A stretch of 63,038 nt of DNA from Oscillospiraceae bacterium (GCA_009779845.1 WRBE01000006.1:1-63038), one strand, 5' to 3'. Shown: positions 52,601 to 60,276, counted from the first letter of the stretch. Notes: generated by a model from the sequence alone, not told the origin. A program made the numbers and translations.

Positions 52601-54848
52601 AGTGCCGTGGTAAGACAATAAATTCTATCATAACACCTGGGTTTATGTTGGGCATTCTGAAAGAAAACATGGTACGGTTAGAATATCCTTCCGGAAGGGC
52701 GTAATCCCCATCCGCAAAACGAAAACTTCCTTTATCTGCACCCGAAATAGCTACAGTGATTTCCCCTGTGGGTTGGTCTCCCAGATTTCTAATTATTACA
52801 CTCCTTGCAAACGAACTAACGCCAAAATCAAGGGAGTCATTTGGAGGTACAACGTACATTGCAATATGGTCGCCAACATCCCGATAAAGCCGCGCCGCAA
52901 AAGGCAGTGCGATTGCTTGATTGCTATCTATGAAAGTGAGTTCACCTTCATATAGACCATCGGTTACAGTATCATCAAATTGCATTTTGAAGGTATATGT
53001 ATGACTTGTTCCGCTTGTGTTTGAAGCGATAAGATTTAAGCTGACGCCTTCATGATTCCCGTTAAGCCTAACTTCATGCACCCAGCTACCACTGCCCGGA
53101 CTATGAATTGTAACAGTCAGAGGGTCACTTTCAGCGCGGCCGAAAACACCGCCAAAGCTAAGTGACGCCATCGTCTCCTCGCGCAATGCCGGGCTACCGT
53201 TTTCCTGCCATGGAATGTTGTGGGAAACTGTGGCAAACGCATCACTTTGCAGCGCGCGAATTGGATGAACAAATCCCGCTCCCGTTATAAAAACGCTGTT
53301 CCATGTATCGGGCAGTATATCCTGGTTACCAAATCCGGGCCACACATCCCCAACAGGAGGCTCATTTGGAAGTGTATTTGCTGTATTCATTATCCGCGCC
53401 TTGACCTCATAAGGTGCCGCATTCGGGCGCATGTCAAGCATAAGTGCCGCAATGCCCGCAACATGCGGCGCCGCCATGGAGGTACCATCCCATGATTCAT
53501 ATCCGCCGCCCGGAACTGCCGATACAATATTTGTACCCGGTGCTACGATATCCGGTTTGATGTGATAAGTGTGTATTGTTGGTCCATATAATGAAGATGC
53601 ATTCATCTTATTATCAAACCTACCATTTGCAACACTTATGGAAAGGCTAGCAGAACCTGGGCTCATAACCGAAAAAAGTCCTTCATGACCAAAAAATCCA
53701 GCATTGCCTGCGGCAATTGCAACTACGACACCATCCAGTACAGCTAAATTTACAGCAAAATCTACCGGGTTAAATACATTCCGAGACCATCCGCCCAAAG
53801 ATAGATTCATTACGTTCATCCTATCCGCATGTGCTGCTTCTATGCCGCTTATTACCCAATCGTTATAGCCCCAACCGTCATCGCCCAACACTTTATAATG
53901 CCAAAGCTCAACATCAGGCGCCATCGCAATCACCGTGCCGGAAACATGGGTTCCATGTCCATCGCGATCCATGATATCGTTTGGGTTATCCGTCGTGAAG
54001 TTCCGTCCGCGAATCCGACTGGTTGCCGGATTGCGATATCTCTGCAACCTCGGATGATTATAGTCCACGCCCGTATCCAGAACAGCAACACGGACACCCT
54101 GTCCCGTAAAGCCCATGGTATTGTGAATATAATCCATATCAAAAAACTCTAGGGATTCCCGCATAAAATCAGCAGAGGCAGCTTCAGACCTAGCCTCCGG
54201 CAAATCGACGGAAAACCGCATGTTCGGTGTAACAGAAAACACCTCCGGCAATTCCGCAATGCGCTCCACCATATATTGTGGGACACGCATGAATACGCCG
54301 TTGAACAGACTGTGGTGTTCGCTGAAGATTTCTGTTGTCGCTGTGCGGACTCTTGTGAGCGGTTGTAATTGCTCCAAGAACGCATCGTGAGCTGCAAGTG
54401 CCTGCGCTTCAAACACATGTTTCGCTAAACGGGCGCGTGGGTGCGCTTCCTCGTGCAATAACCGCAAAGCAACGGCCGGCGGCGTTACAAACTGTACCGC
54501 TATTTCGACAATTTCATTCGGGTCATTATCCCAGTCGGATTCAAAACCCTGCATACCAATCGGCGTGTCCAGTGTATGCCTTAGAACGGCCAATTCCTCA
54601 TCTCTCCAGTCATATCTGGTGACATGGTGCGGCACTGCGAATATGTTTTGACTGCCGTCAACGAGTTCGGATGTAGAAACCGCTTCCAAATCCTCCGACT
54701 CGGACTCTAGCTCCACCAGCAGAGCATCTGTGTTGATGCGTGAGACTTCCGTCCGTTCCACGGCCAATGAGTTGATTGGGAATCCGCTTAGAACCAGTAG
54801 GGCTACGAGGAGTAGAGCGAGTACTCGGTGTGTGTTGCGCTTCATCAT
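49686..54848 (-). CDS. Subtilisin-like protease with leucine-rich repeats and C-terminal SLH domains
   Basis: 1720 residues from ATG 54848 (GGAGG 8 nt before; an ATG 15 bp upstream overlaps that site). Signal peptide, propeptide, then S8 catalytic domain: VAVLDTGVDYNHP (Asp near 257), DGHGTHVSGTV (His near 298), GTSMAAPHVAG (Ser near 455). Next come several DFGT-type Ig-like 'choice-of-anchor' repeats (about 640-1000), an internalin-style leucine-rich repeat block (about 1056-1262), one more Ig-like unit and three SLH motifs (about 1480-1700). A wall-attached protease whose LRRs may bind protein or host ligands. Catalytic triad intact. Confidence 0.9.
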   Translation of the reverse strand: MMKRNTHRVLALLLVALLVLSGFPINSLAVERTEVSRINTDALLVELESESEDLEAVSTSELVDGSQNIFAVPHHVTRYDWRDEELAVLRHTLDTPIGMQGFESDWDNDPNEIVEIAVQFVTPPAVALRLLHEEAHPRARLAKHVFEAQALAAHDAFLEQLQPLTRVRTATTEIFSEHHSLFNGVFMRVPQYMVERIAELPEVFSVTPNMRFSVDLPEARSEAASADFMRESLEFFDMDYIHNTMGFTGQGVRVAVLDTGVDYNHPRLQRYRNPATSRIRGRNFTTDNPNDIMDRDGHGTHVSGTVIAMAPDVELWHYKVLGDDGWGYNDWVISGIEAAHADRMNVMNLSLGGWSRNVFNPVDFAVNLAVLDGVVVAIAAGNAGFFGHEGLFSVMSPGSASLSISVANGRFDNKMNASSLYGPTIHTYHIKPDIVAPGTNIVSAVPGGGYESWDGTSMAAPHVAGIAALMLDMRPNAAPYEVKARIMNTANTLPNEPPVGDVWPGFGNQDILPDTWNSVFITGAGFVHPIRALQSDAFATVSHNIPWQENGSPALREETMASLSFGGVFGRAESDPLTVTIHSPGSGSWVHEVRLNGNHEGVSLNLIASNTSGTSHTYTFKMQFDDTVTDGLYEGELTFIDSNQAIALPFAARLYRDVGDHIAMYVVPPNDSLDFGVSSFARSVIIRNLGDQPTGEITVAISGADKGSFRFADGDYALPEGYSNRTMFSFRMPNINPGVMIEFIVLPRHFLDIGTYTATLSVSGGNIPTQFLDMRFEVRESTPSTGVVISPAEHDFGTAVVGYPIQHWFGKNMDRYGRAGHLSVTLEGQNPDAFNLEPSSIWHSGGGINHRNGIWVRPRTGLAPGTYEATITVTGDYQFGTSTVRFVVVETDTSSIALHPHTNHNFGTTMLNFDNHRPHWVQVRNTGNLPTGSLTVALSGENPDSFRVSNPSIASLNSGARSSFSIAPMPGIAAGTHRAIVTVSSETGISESFNISVTVTPVPQTPQLGRIRDIFPDLALAQVIADVLGGGRTIDSVVRQVDLDMISHIDAAHSDIMSLQGMQYLANLQWLGLTWNHFSDIFPLSELTNLQVLLLWSNPQISDLSPLSGLVNLHTLALGTARDRPQWEIRDFTPFSGLINLRWLDLGGNRISNLTPLSGLTNLQELFLWDNQISDLIPLSGLANLRYLDLSNNHISALTPLSGLSNLWYLDLRNNHISALTPLSGLTDLRTLFLDNNHISNPTPLSGLSNLRSLTLDDQQVIQKPTAWTNPLVVPNIVRDASGNSIAPHDISGNGTYRDGNITWTNFDVRQSSVTYSWGQTTPIGGNDWVWFNGTVTAVAPFVVEEIELFPTGTHTFPQRAIGYTVDWGALARHAYIQNTSRYLPTGPLTVSLVGEHADSFNLYSYRGSPFGHRLTISNIAQGDTEHFIVRPASGLNAGTYTATVMVSGANIEPQTFAVTFTVTARPTDDPPVEAEREFHPAYMFGVRRDGVLHFDPTANITRAQVAAILARTMIDEFDSSVHSDDYELPEGMDSFDEFSDVGPNNWFYHYVAWAYQEGLVQGIGGGRFAPNALITREQLAAMLVRTLDVEYRETAVGPTMDFPDAGTISSWAPVYVYNAFRQGWMIGDARGDFRPGANIFRAEVATAVNRILERIDHNDERTRLGAVLENEYRAATFPDVAVGNWFFASVLGAANDHYLTRDEDGAIDWKYIIRPQSAS
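51060..51680 (-). repeat. Leucine-rich-repeat coding repeats (about 66 bp)
   Basis: About nine units of 22 codons with ISxLTPLSGLxNLxxLxLxxN. Several neighbouring units are nearly identical at DNA level (around 51110-51300), implying recent duplication. Confidence 0.85.
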
Positions 54849-55158
54849 GGGGATGACCTCCATTTTTGTAGTGAGTTGCTGAATTATATCATGTTAGGTC
54901 GGGAAATGGAAGATTGTTGAATAGATTTTTTGGTGTTTTAGGAAATTACAGGGGTACCAGACCTTGGCGAGCAATGCTTGTCGGGCCCAAAGTCCCGAAA
55001 GCTCGCTCGTCGGGCGGAAGCCCGAACCCACCGGATGCGCAAAGGATGCGCATCCCAAAGCCGGCGTTGCCGTCTACTCAAACGCCCCCAAGGGGGCGGA
55101 AGGTCACAGAGGCCCCAGTCACGGTGACAGACGCATTCGCTATCCTGACCGGACAGCA
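54849..55158. other. Intergenic region with several hairpins
   Basis: No convincing gene. Palindromes TCGGGC-GGAA-GCCCGA (55010-55025) and GGATGCGC...GCGCATCC (55033-55055) occur in a GC-rich stretch. The promoter of the subtilase gene should lie near 54870-54920 but is not obvious. Confidence 0.4.
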
Positions 55159-55650
55159 TCAGCATATCGTCTTGGATACCAACTTCCCATTTTGGGCAGT
55201 TGGTATCATTTGCAGGCTGTCTTCAGCATACACTCGGTCATTGTTCCGATTGGCTGCGGGCAGTTTGAATGGATGTTTTGGCGGCGAGGTGCGGGGTTTG
55301 GCTATGGTCGCTTTTGGGTAGAACGATGTAGCTCTGCCGGTCAATGTCTCGACCACATCCACAAACCCCATGCCCTCGACTTTGATCAGGCAGTCCTGTG
55401 AGATATATCCTCCAAAGCCTCTGGAATGCCAATACTATTTGCCGTTGGACATCTTGAAACTGTCATGGGCAACAAGACAATATTCATTTGTACCGGATTT
55501 ACGAATGGAGTGCGGGGCATGGGCTTGAAGATAGGTGAGCAGGTCGGTATCGCGGGCTTGCTGGATTTGGGCTTCGGTTAGTTTTGGAATGAAATCAACC
55601 CCCTTCGATGTAAGGCGTAAGCAATTCAAAATGCAATAGCCCGACTTCAA
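55159..55650 (-). pseudogene. DUF3991/TOPRIM-type mobile-element protein, N-terminal fragment with internal amber codon
   Basis: Reads IPKLTEAQIQQARDTDLLTY, IRKSGTNEYCLVAHDS and KMSNGK, then TAG at 55437-55435, then YWHSRGFGGYISQDCLIKVE and GFVDVVETLTGR in the same frame, through FKLPAANRNNDRVYA. The stop replaces a position that is usually Trp. After RVYA the family similarity ends and the primase-like TOPRIM part is missing. DUF3991 proteins belong to conjugative and mobilisable elements. Confidence 0.7.
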
Positions 55651-55796
55651 ATTAATATCTCTCCATCGTGCATGTCACAACAACGAGAGTCCAATTGCTC
55701 CATGCGCTTGATATCGCGGGATCACAAAAAAGTGTAGACAATTCTCCTTCGGGCCTTAATAATTAGGAGGGCATGATAATCGGAAGGAGAGTAAAA

Positions 55797-56720
55797 ATGA
55801 TAGAGTTAGACAAGGAAATTACGATATATCTAAATTACTGCAAATATCAGAAGAAATTGAGCAAAGATACGGTGAAGGCGTATACGATAGACCTCAAACA
55901 GTTTCAGAGGCACATCAGCCCTGTTGCTAGCTGTATAGCTAAGCCCGAGATTACCTGCTATATCACACACTTGCACAAAACATATCAACCCAAAACTGTC
56001 AAGCGAAAGCTGGCCAGCCTCAAAGCATTTTTCAGTCATTTGGAGTTCGAGGAAATAATTCCTGATGACCCAATGAGGAAAATCAAAACAAAATTTCAAG
56101 AACCACAAGAGCTGCCTCGGACGATTCCGCTGAAAGCAATTAAAAAGATACTGGCCGTTGCCTACCGCCGATTGGAGCAAGCGCACACGCCATATGGGTT
56201 TCAGGTTGCACACAGGGATGTTGCTGTAGTTGAACTATTGTTCGCAACCGGAATGCGTGTGTCGGAGCTTTGTTCTCTAAATGCGGACGATGTTAATTTG
56301 AGCGATGGGAGTATCCGAATCATGGGAAAGGGCTCAAAAGAACGTGTGCTCCAAATCGGCAATCGCGAGGTATTAGCACTGCTGCGGCATTATAGGAATA
56401 CCCATCTGGCGGTGATGAATGAAACAGGCTATTTCTTTGTAAATAGGCTGCAACTACGCCTTTCAGAGCAGTCGGTACGCACATTGATCCGGAGATTTTG
56501 TGCCGAAGCAGGTATTTCTTTGCATATCACGCCACATATGTTCCGGCATTCATTCGCAACGCTATTACTTGAGGAAGATGTTGATATCCGATACATACAG
56601 AGGATGCTTGGACACAGTTCTATCCAGACCACTCAAATATACACACAGGTAACGGCGCAAAAGCAGAGAAAAATACTAGCCTCGAAGCACCCACGAAATA
56701 AATTTGTATTTAATGAATGA
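55797..56720 (+). CDS. Tyrosine recombinase / integrase of the island
   Basis: 307 residues from ATG 55797 (GGAAGGAG 7 nt before; the ATG at 55773 has poor spacing). N-terminal SAM-like domain (LNYCKYQKKLSKDTVKAYTI), catalytic domain with TGMRVSELCSLN (Arg), MGKGSKERVLQIG (Lys), HMFRHSFATLLL (HxxR), MLGHSSI (His) and TQIYTQV (Tyr nucleophile). Complete active site. AT-rich. Its location at the right end of the island and the inverted repeat behind it suggest a role in element or segment recombination. Confidence 0.88.
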   Translation: MIELDKEITIYLNYCKYQKKLSKDTVKAYTIDLKQFQRHISPVASCIAKPEITCYITHLHKTYQPKTVKRKLASLKAFFSHLEFEEIIPDDPMRKIKTKFQEPQELPRTIPLKAIKKILAVAYRRLEQAHTPYGFQVAHRDVAVVELLFATGMRVSELCSLNADDVNLSDGSIRIMGKGSKERVLQIGNREVLALLRHYRNTHLAVMNETGYFFVNRLQLRLSEQSVRTLIRRFCAEAGISLHITPHMFRHSFATLLLEEDVDIRYIQRMLGHSSIQTTQIYTQVTAQKQRKILASKHPRNKFVFNE

Positions 56721-56736
56721 AATTCAAAGAAAATCA

Positions 56737-56765
56737 TTGGATTTTAGTGAAAAGTGTGATATACT
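56737..56765 (+). promoter_or_regulatory. Promoter-like sequence behind the integrase
   Basis: TTGGAT, 17 bp, TATACT. A transcript would start at the 16-bp inverted repeat; no gene follows closely, so a short non-coding RNA or att-region transcription is possible. Confidence 0.45.
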
Positions 56766-56766
56766 T

Positions 56767-56803
56767 TCCAACAGAAGATAATAAAGAATTATCTTCTGTT
56801 GGA
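56767..56803. repeat. Perfect 16-bp inverted repeat with AAAGA loop
   Basis: TCCAACAGAAGATAAT / ATTATCTTCTGTTGGA. No T-run on either side, so not an intrinsic terminator. Located 46 bp after the integrase gene; candidate recombination or protein-binding site, or the 5' stem of a small RNA. Confidence 0.7.
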
Positions 56804-56815
56804 GACAGTAAAAGA

Positions 56816-56841
56816 CGGCATTGGATTTTATACCAATGCCG
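56816..56841. repeat. Hairpin CGGCATTGG / CCAATGCCG
   Basis: 9-bp stem, 8-base loop. AATGCCGCC recurs in the hairpin at 56968. Confidence 0.5.
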
Positions 56842-56967
56842 CCTTCTCATCCACCACATAAGGAGCCTTTCGGCTACGTCACCGCGCAAACACCTTGTCA
56901 TTTGCTTGAAATAATGATAATATACATAAAAAATGGGATATCCATCTCTGCTCTTTCTGTAGAGTAA

Positions 56968-57011
56968 AAATGCCGCCCTTATCAGCTCAATAGTCTGATC
57001 GGACGGCATTT
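56968..57011 (-). terminator. Terminator-like hairpin on the minus strand
   Basis: AAATGCCG...ATCAG / CTGAT...CGGCATTT with a T-run on the minus strand. It would end a leftward transcript from the 57.0-57.2 kb region. That region has an open minus-strand frame ending at 56734 but no recognisable gene. Confidence 0.45.
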
Positions 57012-57048
57012 CAGTGTAGGTTAGCCCTGTAATCCCAAGGGGTTCATC

Positions 57049-57066
57049 CTGTTGTACATTGTAGAA
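57049..57066 (-). repeat. Right copy of the 18-bp island-margin repeat
   Basis: Reverse complement of 35251-35268, identical over 18 bp. Confidence 0.6.
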
Positions 57067-57229
57067 TGATGCCCTGTGCGTCCCGGCCCTTGCCCTTCCC
57101 TGTTCGGCACTTCGCCGAAGGGCTCTTGGCAGAGACCGCCAGTGTGATGCTCTATTGAGATGCGCTTAAGATGTGTGTTGTGCATGTTGACGGTTTATGG
57201 GGCGGCTATGGATAAATCAGGATATTCTA

Positions 57230-57258
57230 TTGAAATCCGTTGTGAAATTAGGTACAAT
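57230..57258 (+). promoter_or_regulatory. Promoter of minD
   Basis: TTGAAA, 17 bp, TACAAT; 49 bp before the start. Confidence 0.75.
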
Positions 57259-57307
57259 GGAATGAAGCACTAAAAACACACATTATACACGAGGGAGGTG
57301 GCAGTGT

Positions 57308-58045
57308 TTGGGAGAGAGTTTTGTATTCACTTCCGGCAAAGGCGGGACGGGGAAATCTACGGCGGTTTCCGCTATTGCCTCTTGTCTGGCGGCGTTGGGG
57401 AAGCGGGCGCTGTGCATGGACTTAGACTTGCGCTTGCCCAACTTGGATTTGATCTTGGGCATGTCAGACCTCGCCACCCTAGATATCTCTGATGTAGCAG
57501 CCGGACGGCACACGTTAGAAGAAGCGGTGGTAGAACATCCGAAAATCAAAGGGTTATTCCTGTTAGCAGGCCCCGCCATGGGTGCGGAAAAGCTCACCGG
57601 GGATCGGTTGGCTGCAATTGTAGAACAAGCCAAAGCCAAGTACGATTACTGCTTAATCGACGGCCCGGCGGGGTTGGACGACCTGTTTTTCCTTACCAGC
57701 AAACACGCAGATTCCGTTGTCGTGGTCACCACCACAGATGCCACCAGCCAGCGGGATGCGCAACGGACGGTGATGGAATTAGACGAGCTGGGCATTACTC
57801 ATATTCGGTTGCTGGTTAACCGAATGCGAGTGAGAATGGTGGCCCATGCAGACATCAATGTGGATGATATCATCGACTTTGTGGGCGTACCCATCCTCGG
57901 TATTGTGCCGGAAGACCAAGATGTGATTGCAGCGGCCACACGGCTTCGGCCATTGGTGCTATACTCACGCCGGAAAGCGGCTTCGGCCTTCTTACGGGTA
58001 GCAAAGCGGATTATGGGAGAGGAAATTCCCTTAAAGCATAAATAA
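57308..58045 (+). CDS. minD: Septum-site determining ATPase MinD
   Basis: 245 residues, TTG start 57308 with GGGAGG 10 nt before. Deviant Walker A FTSGKGGTGKST, MDLDLRLPNLDLILG (switch I), CLIDGPAGLDD (Walker B/switch II, with GPAG where DxPAG is usual). MinD positions the Z-ring by recruiting MinC to the membrane. The C-terminal membrane-targeting helix (AFLRVAKRIMGEE) is short. No minC or minE is present; minC normally precedes minD, exactly where the island ends. Confidence 0.88.
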   Translation: MGESFVFTSGKGGTGKSTAVSAIASCLAALGKRALCMDLDLRLPNLDLILGMSDLATLDISDVAAGRHTLEEAVVEHPKIKGLFLLAGPAMGAEKLTGDRLAAIVEQAKAKYDYCLIDGPAGLDDLFFLTSKHADSVVVVTTTDATSQRDAQRTVMELDELGITHIRLLVNRMRVRMVAHADINVDDIIDFVGVPILGIVPEDQDVIAAATRLRPLVLYSRRKAASAFLRVAKRIMGEEIPLKHK

Positions 58046-58070
58046 TAAAACCAGAAAGGCGGCGGACGGG

Positions 58071-58478
58071 ATGAATGTTGCCCTGTTAGCACATGATCGG
58101 AAAAAAGAATTAATGGTGCAGTTTTGCATTGCATACTGCGGTGTGCTGTCCAAACACGATATCTGTGCCACCAACACCACCGGAAGGCTGGTCGGAGAGG
58201 CGACAGGTTTACCTGTGACGTTGTATCTCTCTTGCTCCCAAGGGGGCAACCAACAAATCGGTGCGCGGATTGCATACAATGAGATTGACCTCGTACTCTT
58301 TTTCTGCGACCCCAACAGCACCACAGAGGATTTAAAAGACGTAGACGACCTAGCACGGCTTTGTGACCAGTATAATGTGCCCTTTGCGTCAAACGTGGCC
58401 ACGGCGGAGGTGCTGATTCAAGGTCTCCAGCGGGGTGACTTGGACTGGCGGGATATTGTCAATCCGAAAAAAGACTAA
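58071..58478 (+). CDS. Methylglyoxal synthase homologue, catalytic Asp replaced
   Basis: 135 residues with the MGS fold and order: NVALLAHDRKKELM, TNTTGRLVGEATGLPV, LSCSQGGNQQIGARIAYNEI, LVLFFCDP, NVATAEVLI. Methylglyoxal synthase converts dihydroxyacetone phosphate into methylglyoxal. In E. coli MgsA the loop reads SGPMGGDQQ with catalytic Asp71; here it reads SCSQGGNQQ (Asn). The later PHDPD segment is also changed (TTEDLKD). Activity may be lost or altered. mgsA often follows minCD in clostridia, which supports the family assignment. Confidence 0.8.
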   Translation: MNVALLAHDRKKELMVQFCIAYCGVLSKHDICATNTTGRLVGEATGLPVTLYLSCSQGGNQQIGARIAYNEIDLVLFFCDPNSTTEDLKDVDDLARLCDQYNVPFASNVATAEVLIQGLQRGDLDWRDIVNPKKD

Positions 58479-58487
58479 ATTTTACAG

Positions 58488-58515
58488 GGGCGGGGCACTG
58501 GCCTCGCCCATTTTG
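58488..58515 (+). terminator. Hairpin between the mgsA-like gene and hisS
   Basis: GGGCGGGG / CCTCGCCC stem (58488-58495, 58502-58509, one G-T pair) followed by ATTTTGTTT. Confidence 0.55.
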
Positions 58516-58535
58516 TTTGCGGAGGAGAATGTAGT

Positions 58536-59894
58536 ATGCAACGTGTCGCACCCAGAACCTTATCCGGTTTTATGGAGTTATTACCGGCCAATCAGATGAA
58601 ATTTGACCGCATGGTGGAGATTATTCAGGACAGCTTCTCCGTCTACGGTTTCACGCCCTTAGACACGCCCGTAGTAGAAGCGGCGGAAGTATTACTCGCC
58701 AAAGGCGGCGGGGAGACGGAAAAGCAAATTTACCGCATGACAAAAGGGGACAATGATCTCGCACTCCGCTTTGATCTCACGGTGCCCCTAGCCAAATATG
58801 TAGCCCAGCATTATGGACAGCTTACCTTCCCCTTCCGGCGGTTCCAGATCGGGAAAGTTTACCGTGGCGAGCGGGCCCAGCGGGGCCGGTTCCGGGAGTT
58901 TTATCAAGCGGATATTGACGTCATCGGAGACGGGAAGTTAGCCGTCATTAACGAAGCCGAGATTCCCGGCGTGATTTATCATACCTTCCGTGCGTTAGGG
59001 TTAGAGGATTTTGTAATCCGGGTCAATAACCGGAAGATATTAAACGGTCTATTCCAATCCATTGGCCTAGAGAACCATGCCACCGGGATTATGCAGACAG
59101 TGGATAAATTAGAAAAAATCGGCCGGGAACGGGTGGAGGATACCTTAGTCGGTGACTTTAACGTGCCCAAAGTAGATGCCGAGCGGTTATTAGACCTGCT
59201 CACCTCTAGCCAAAGGGGTGCCAGTCCCGTGGCGATTTTGGCCCCTTATATGGGACAAAACGAATTGTTGGATACCGGCATCGAAGAGCTGCTCACCGTG
59301 GCAAAATACATGGAGGCCTTCGGCGTGCCGGATACCCATTTTACTGTAGACCTGACCATCGCCCGGGGCCTCGACTACTACACCGGCACGGTGTACGAGA
59401 CCATCATCCCCTCCCACCCAGAAATCGGTTCTATCTGCTCCGGCGGGCGGTATGATAATCTGGCAGAGTACTACACCGACAAACAACTCCCCGGTGTGGG
59501 CATCTCCATCGGCCTGACCCGGCTGTTTTATGTGTTGGAAGAGCAGAAGTATCTAAACGACACCCTCCTCACTGCCCCGGCGGATGCGCTCATTCTGCCT
59601 ATGACTGATGACTGGGGTACGGCTATTGCCTTCGCCACGGCCCTGCGGCATACGGGGATTCGGACACAGGTGTATGGGGAAGACAAGAAGTTTAAGGCGA
59701 AAATGGGTTATGCGGATAAGCTCGGGATTCCCTACGTGGTATTCTTGGGCGAGGACGAGATTGCCCAAGGCAAGGTGACGGTGAAAGATATGGTGACAGG
59801 GGCGCAGGAGACCGTGACGGCGAGAGAAGCGGCGGAACGGATTGCCGCCGGGGTGAAGCTGCGCAAATCGGCGAAGCCGATTTGCCAGTCATAG
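58536..59894 (+). CDS. hisS: Histidyl-tRNA synthetase
   Basis: 452 residues, class II synthetase. Motif 1 region (RVAPRTLSGFMELLP), motif 2 FRRFQIGKVYRGERAQRGRF, the histidine-specific TIARGLDYYTGTVYE, motif 3 GVGISIGLTRLFYVL, and a C-terminal anticodon-binding domain (ADALILPMTDDWG). Having both the HisA motif and the anticodon domain argues for HisS rather than the HisZ regulatory paralogue, although KGGGETEKQIYRM is slightly divergent. GGAGGAG precedes the ATG. No T-box is visible. Confidence 0.88.
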   Translation: MQRVAPRTLSGFMELLPANQMKFDRMVEIIQDSFSVYGFTPLDTPVVEAAEVLLAKGGGETEKQIYRMTKGDNDLALRFDLTVPLAKYVAQHYGQLTFPFRRFQIGKVYRGERAQRGRFREFYQADIDVIGDGKLAVINEAEIPGVIYHTFRALGLEDFVIRVNNRKILNGLFQSIGLENHATGIMQTVDKLEKIGRERVEDTLVGDFNVPKVDAERLLDLLTSSQRGASPVAILAPYMGQNELLDTGIEELLTVAKYMEAFGVPDTHFTVDLTIARGLDYYTGTVYETIIPSHPEIGSICSGGRYDNLAEYYTDKQLPGVGISIGLTRLFYVLEEQKYLNDTLLTAPADALILPMTDDWGTAIAFATALRHTGIRTQVYGEDKKFKAKMGYADKLGIPYVVFLGEDEIAQGKVTVKDMVTGAQETVTAREAAERIAAGVKLRKSAKPICQS

Positions 59895-59909
59895 GCAGGA
59901 GCAAACGGT

Positions 59910-60203
59910 ATGGATATGAGCATCATGGCAATGCCCATCAGCGCAGGGATATGCTATAGCATTGTAAAAAAGTTTGACCTCGGAGATAAGCTGCATACAC
60001 GCTTTAACATAGAGCGGCGCTCCCAAAAAGTTCTGTTTTCCATTGTGATTTTTTTGATTGCACTTGTCGTTGCAATTTCTATTATATTGTTGACATCCAT
60101 ACTGTTTCCGGGGGATAATGCGATGATTGAAATAGTGCGAAATTTGGGGACAGGAATTGCGATAGGATTTGTTGTGCCGCTGATAACAAGGCGCATCGAT
60201 TAA
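59910..60203 (+). CDS. Small membrane protein of unknown function
   Basis: 97 residues with two membrane segments (about 42-65 and 76-92) and a basic C-terminus (ITRRID). 15 bp after hisS with GGAG upstream. Low GC compared with hisS. Not recognised. Confidence 0.55.
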   Translation: MDMSIMAMPISAGICYSIVKKFDLGDKLHTRFNIERRSQKVLFSIVIFLIALVVAISIILLTSILFPGDNAMIEIVRNLGTGIAIGFVVPLITRRID

Positions 60204-60246
60204 GGGAAAGGGCACGGGACGCACATGGGAAGATACTGAAAACACA

Positions 60247-60276
60247 TTGCGAACCACCACCCATCTTTGCTATAAT
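60247..60276 (+). promoter_or_regulatory. Promoter of dnaD-dnaI
   Basis: TTGCGA, 18 bp, consensus TATAAT. Confidence 0.7.

Larger units (their letters stand above)
35170..57229. mobile_element. About 22-kb accessory island inside the mre/min gene cluster
   Basis: Between pbp2 and minD lie a decayed serine-recombinase element, a large surface-protein cluster, a nonsense-mutated DUF3991-type fragment and a tyrosine recombinase. Clostridial genomes commonly keep mreBCD-pbp2-minCD-mgsA together, so the break suggests insertion. The boundaries are approximate; an 18-bp sequence occurs inverted at 35251 and 57049. Parts of the surface cluster might be resident rather than imported. Confidence 0.5.

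Noticed and set aside
54914-55401. Plus-strand open frames in the 54.9-55.4 kb region
   Set aside because: They run antisense to the DUF3991 remnant or through hairpins and have no family resemblance.
57012-57229. 6S, SRP or RNase P RNA gene on the minus strand
   Set aside because: Several local stems and a terminator-like hairpin are present, but no conserved core of these RNAs could be recognised.
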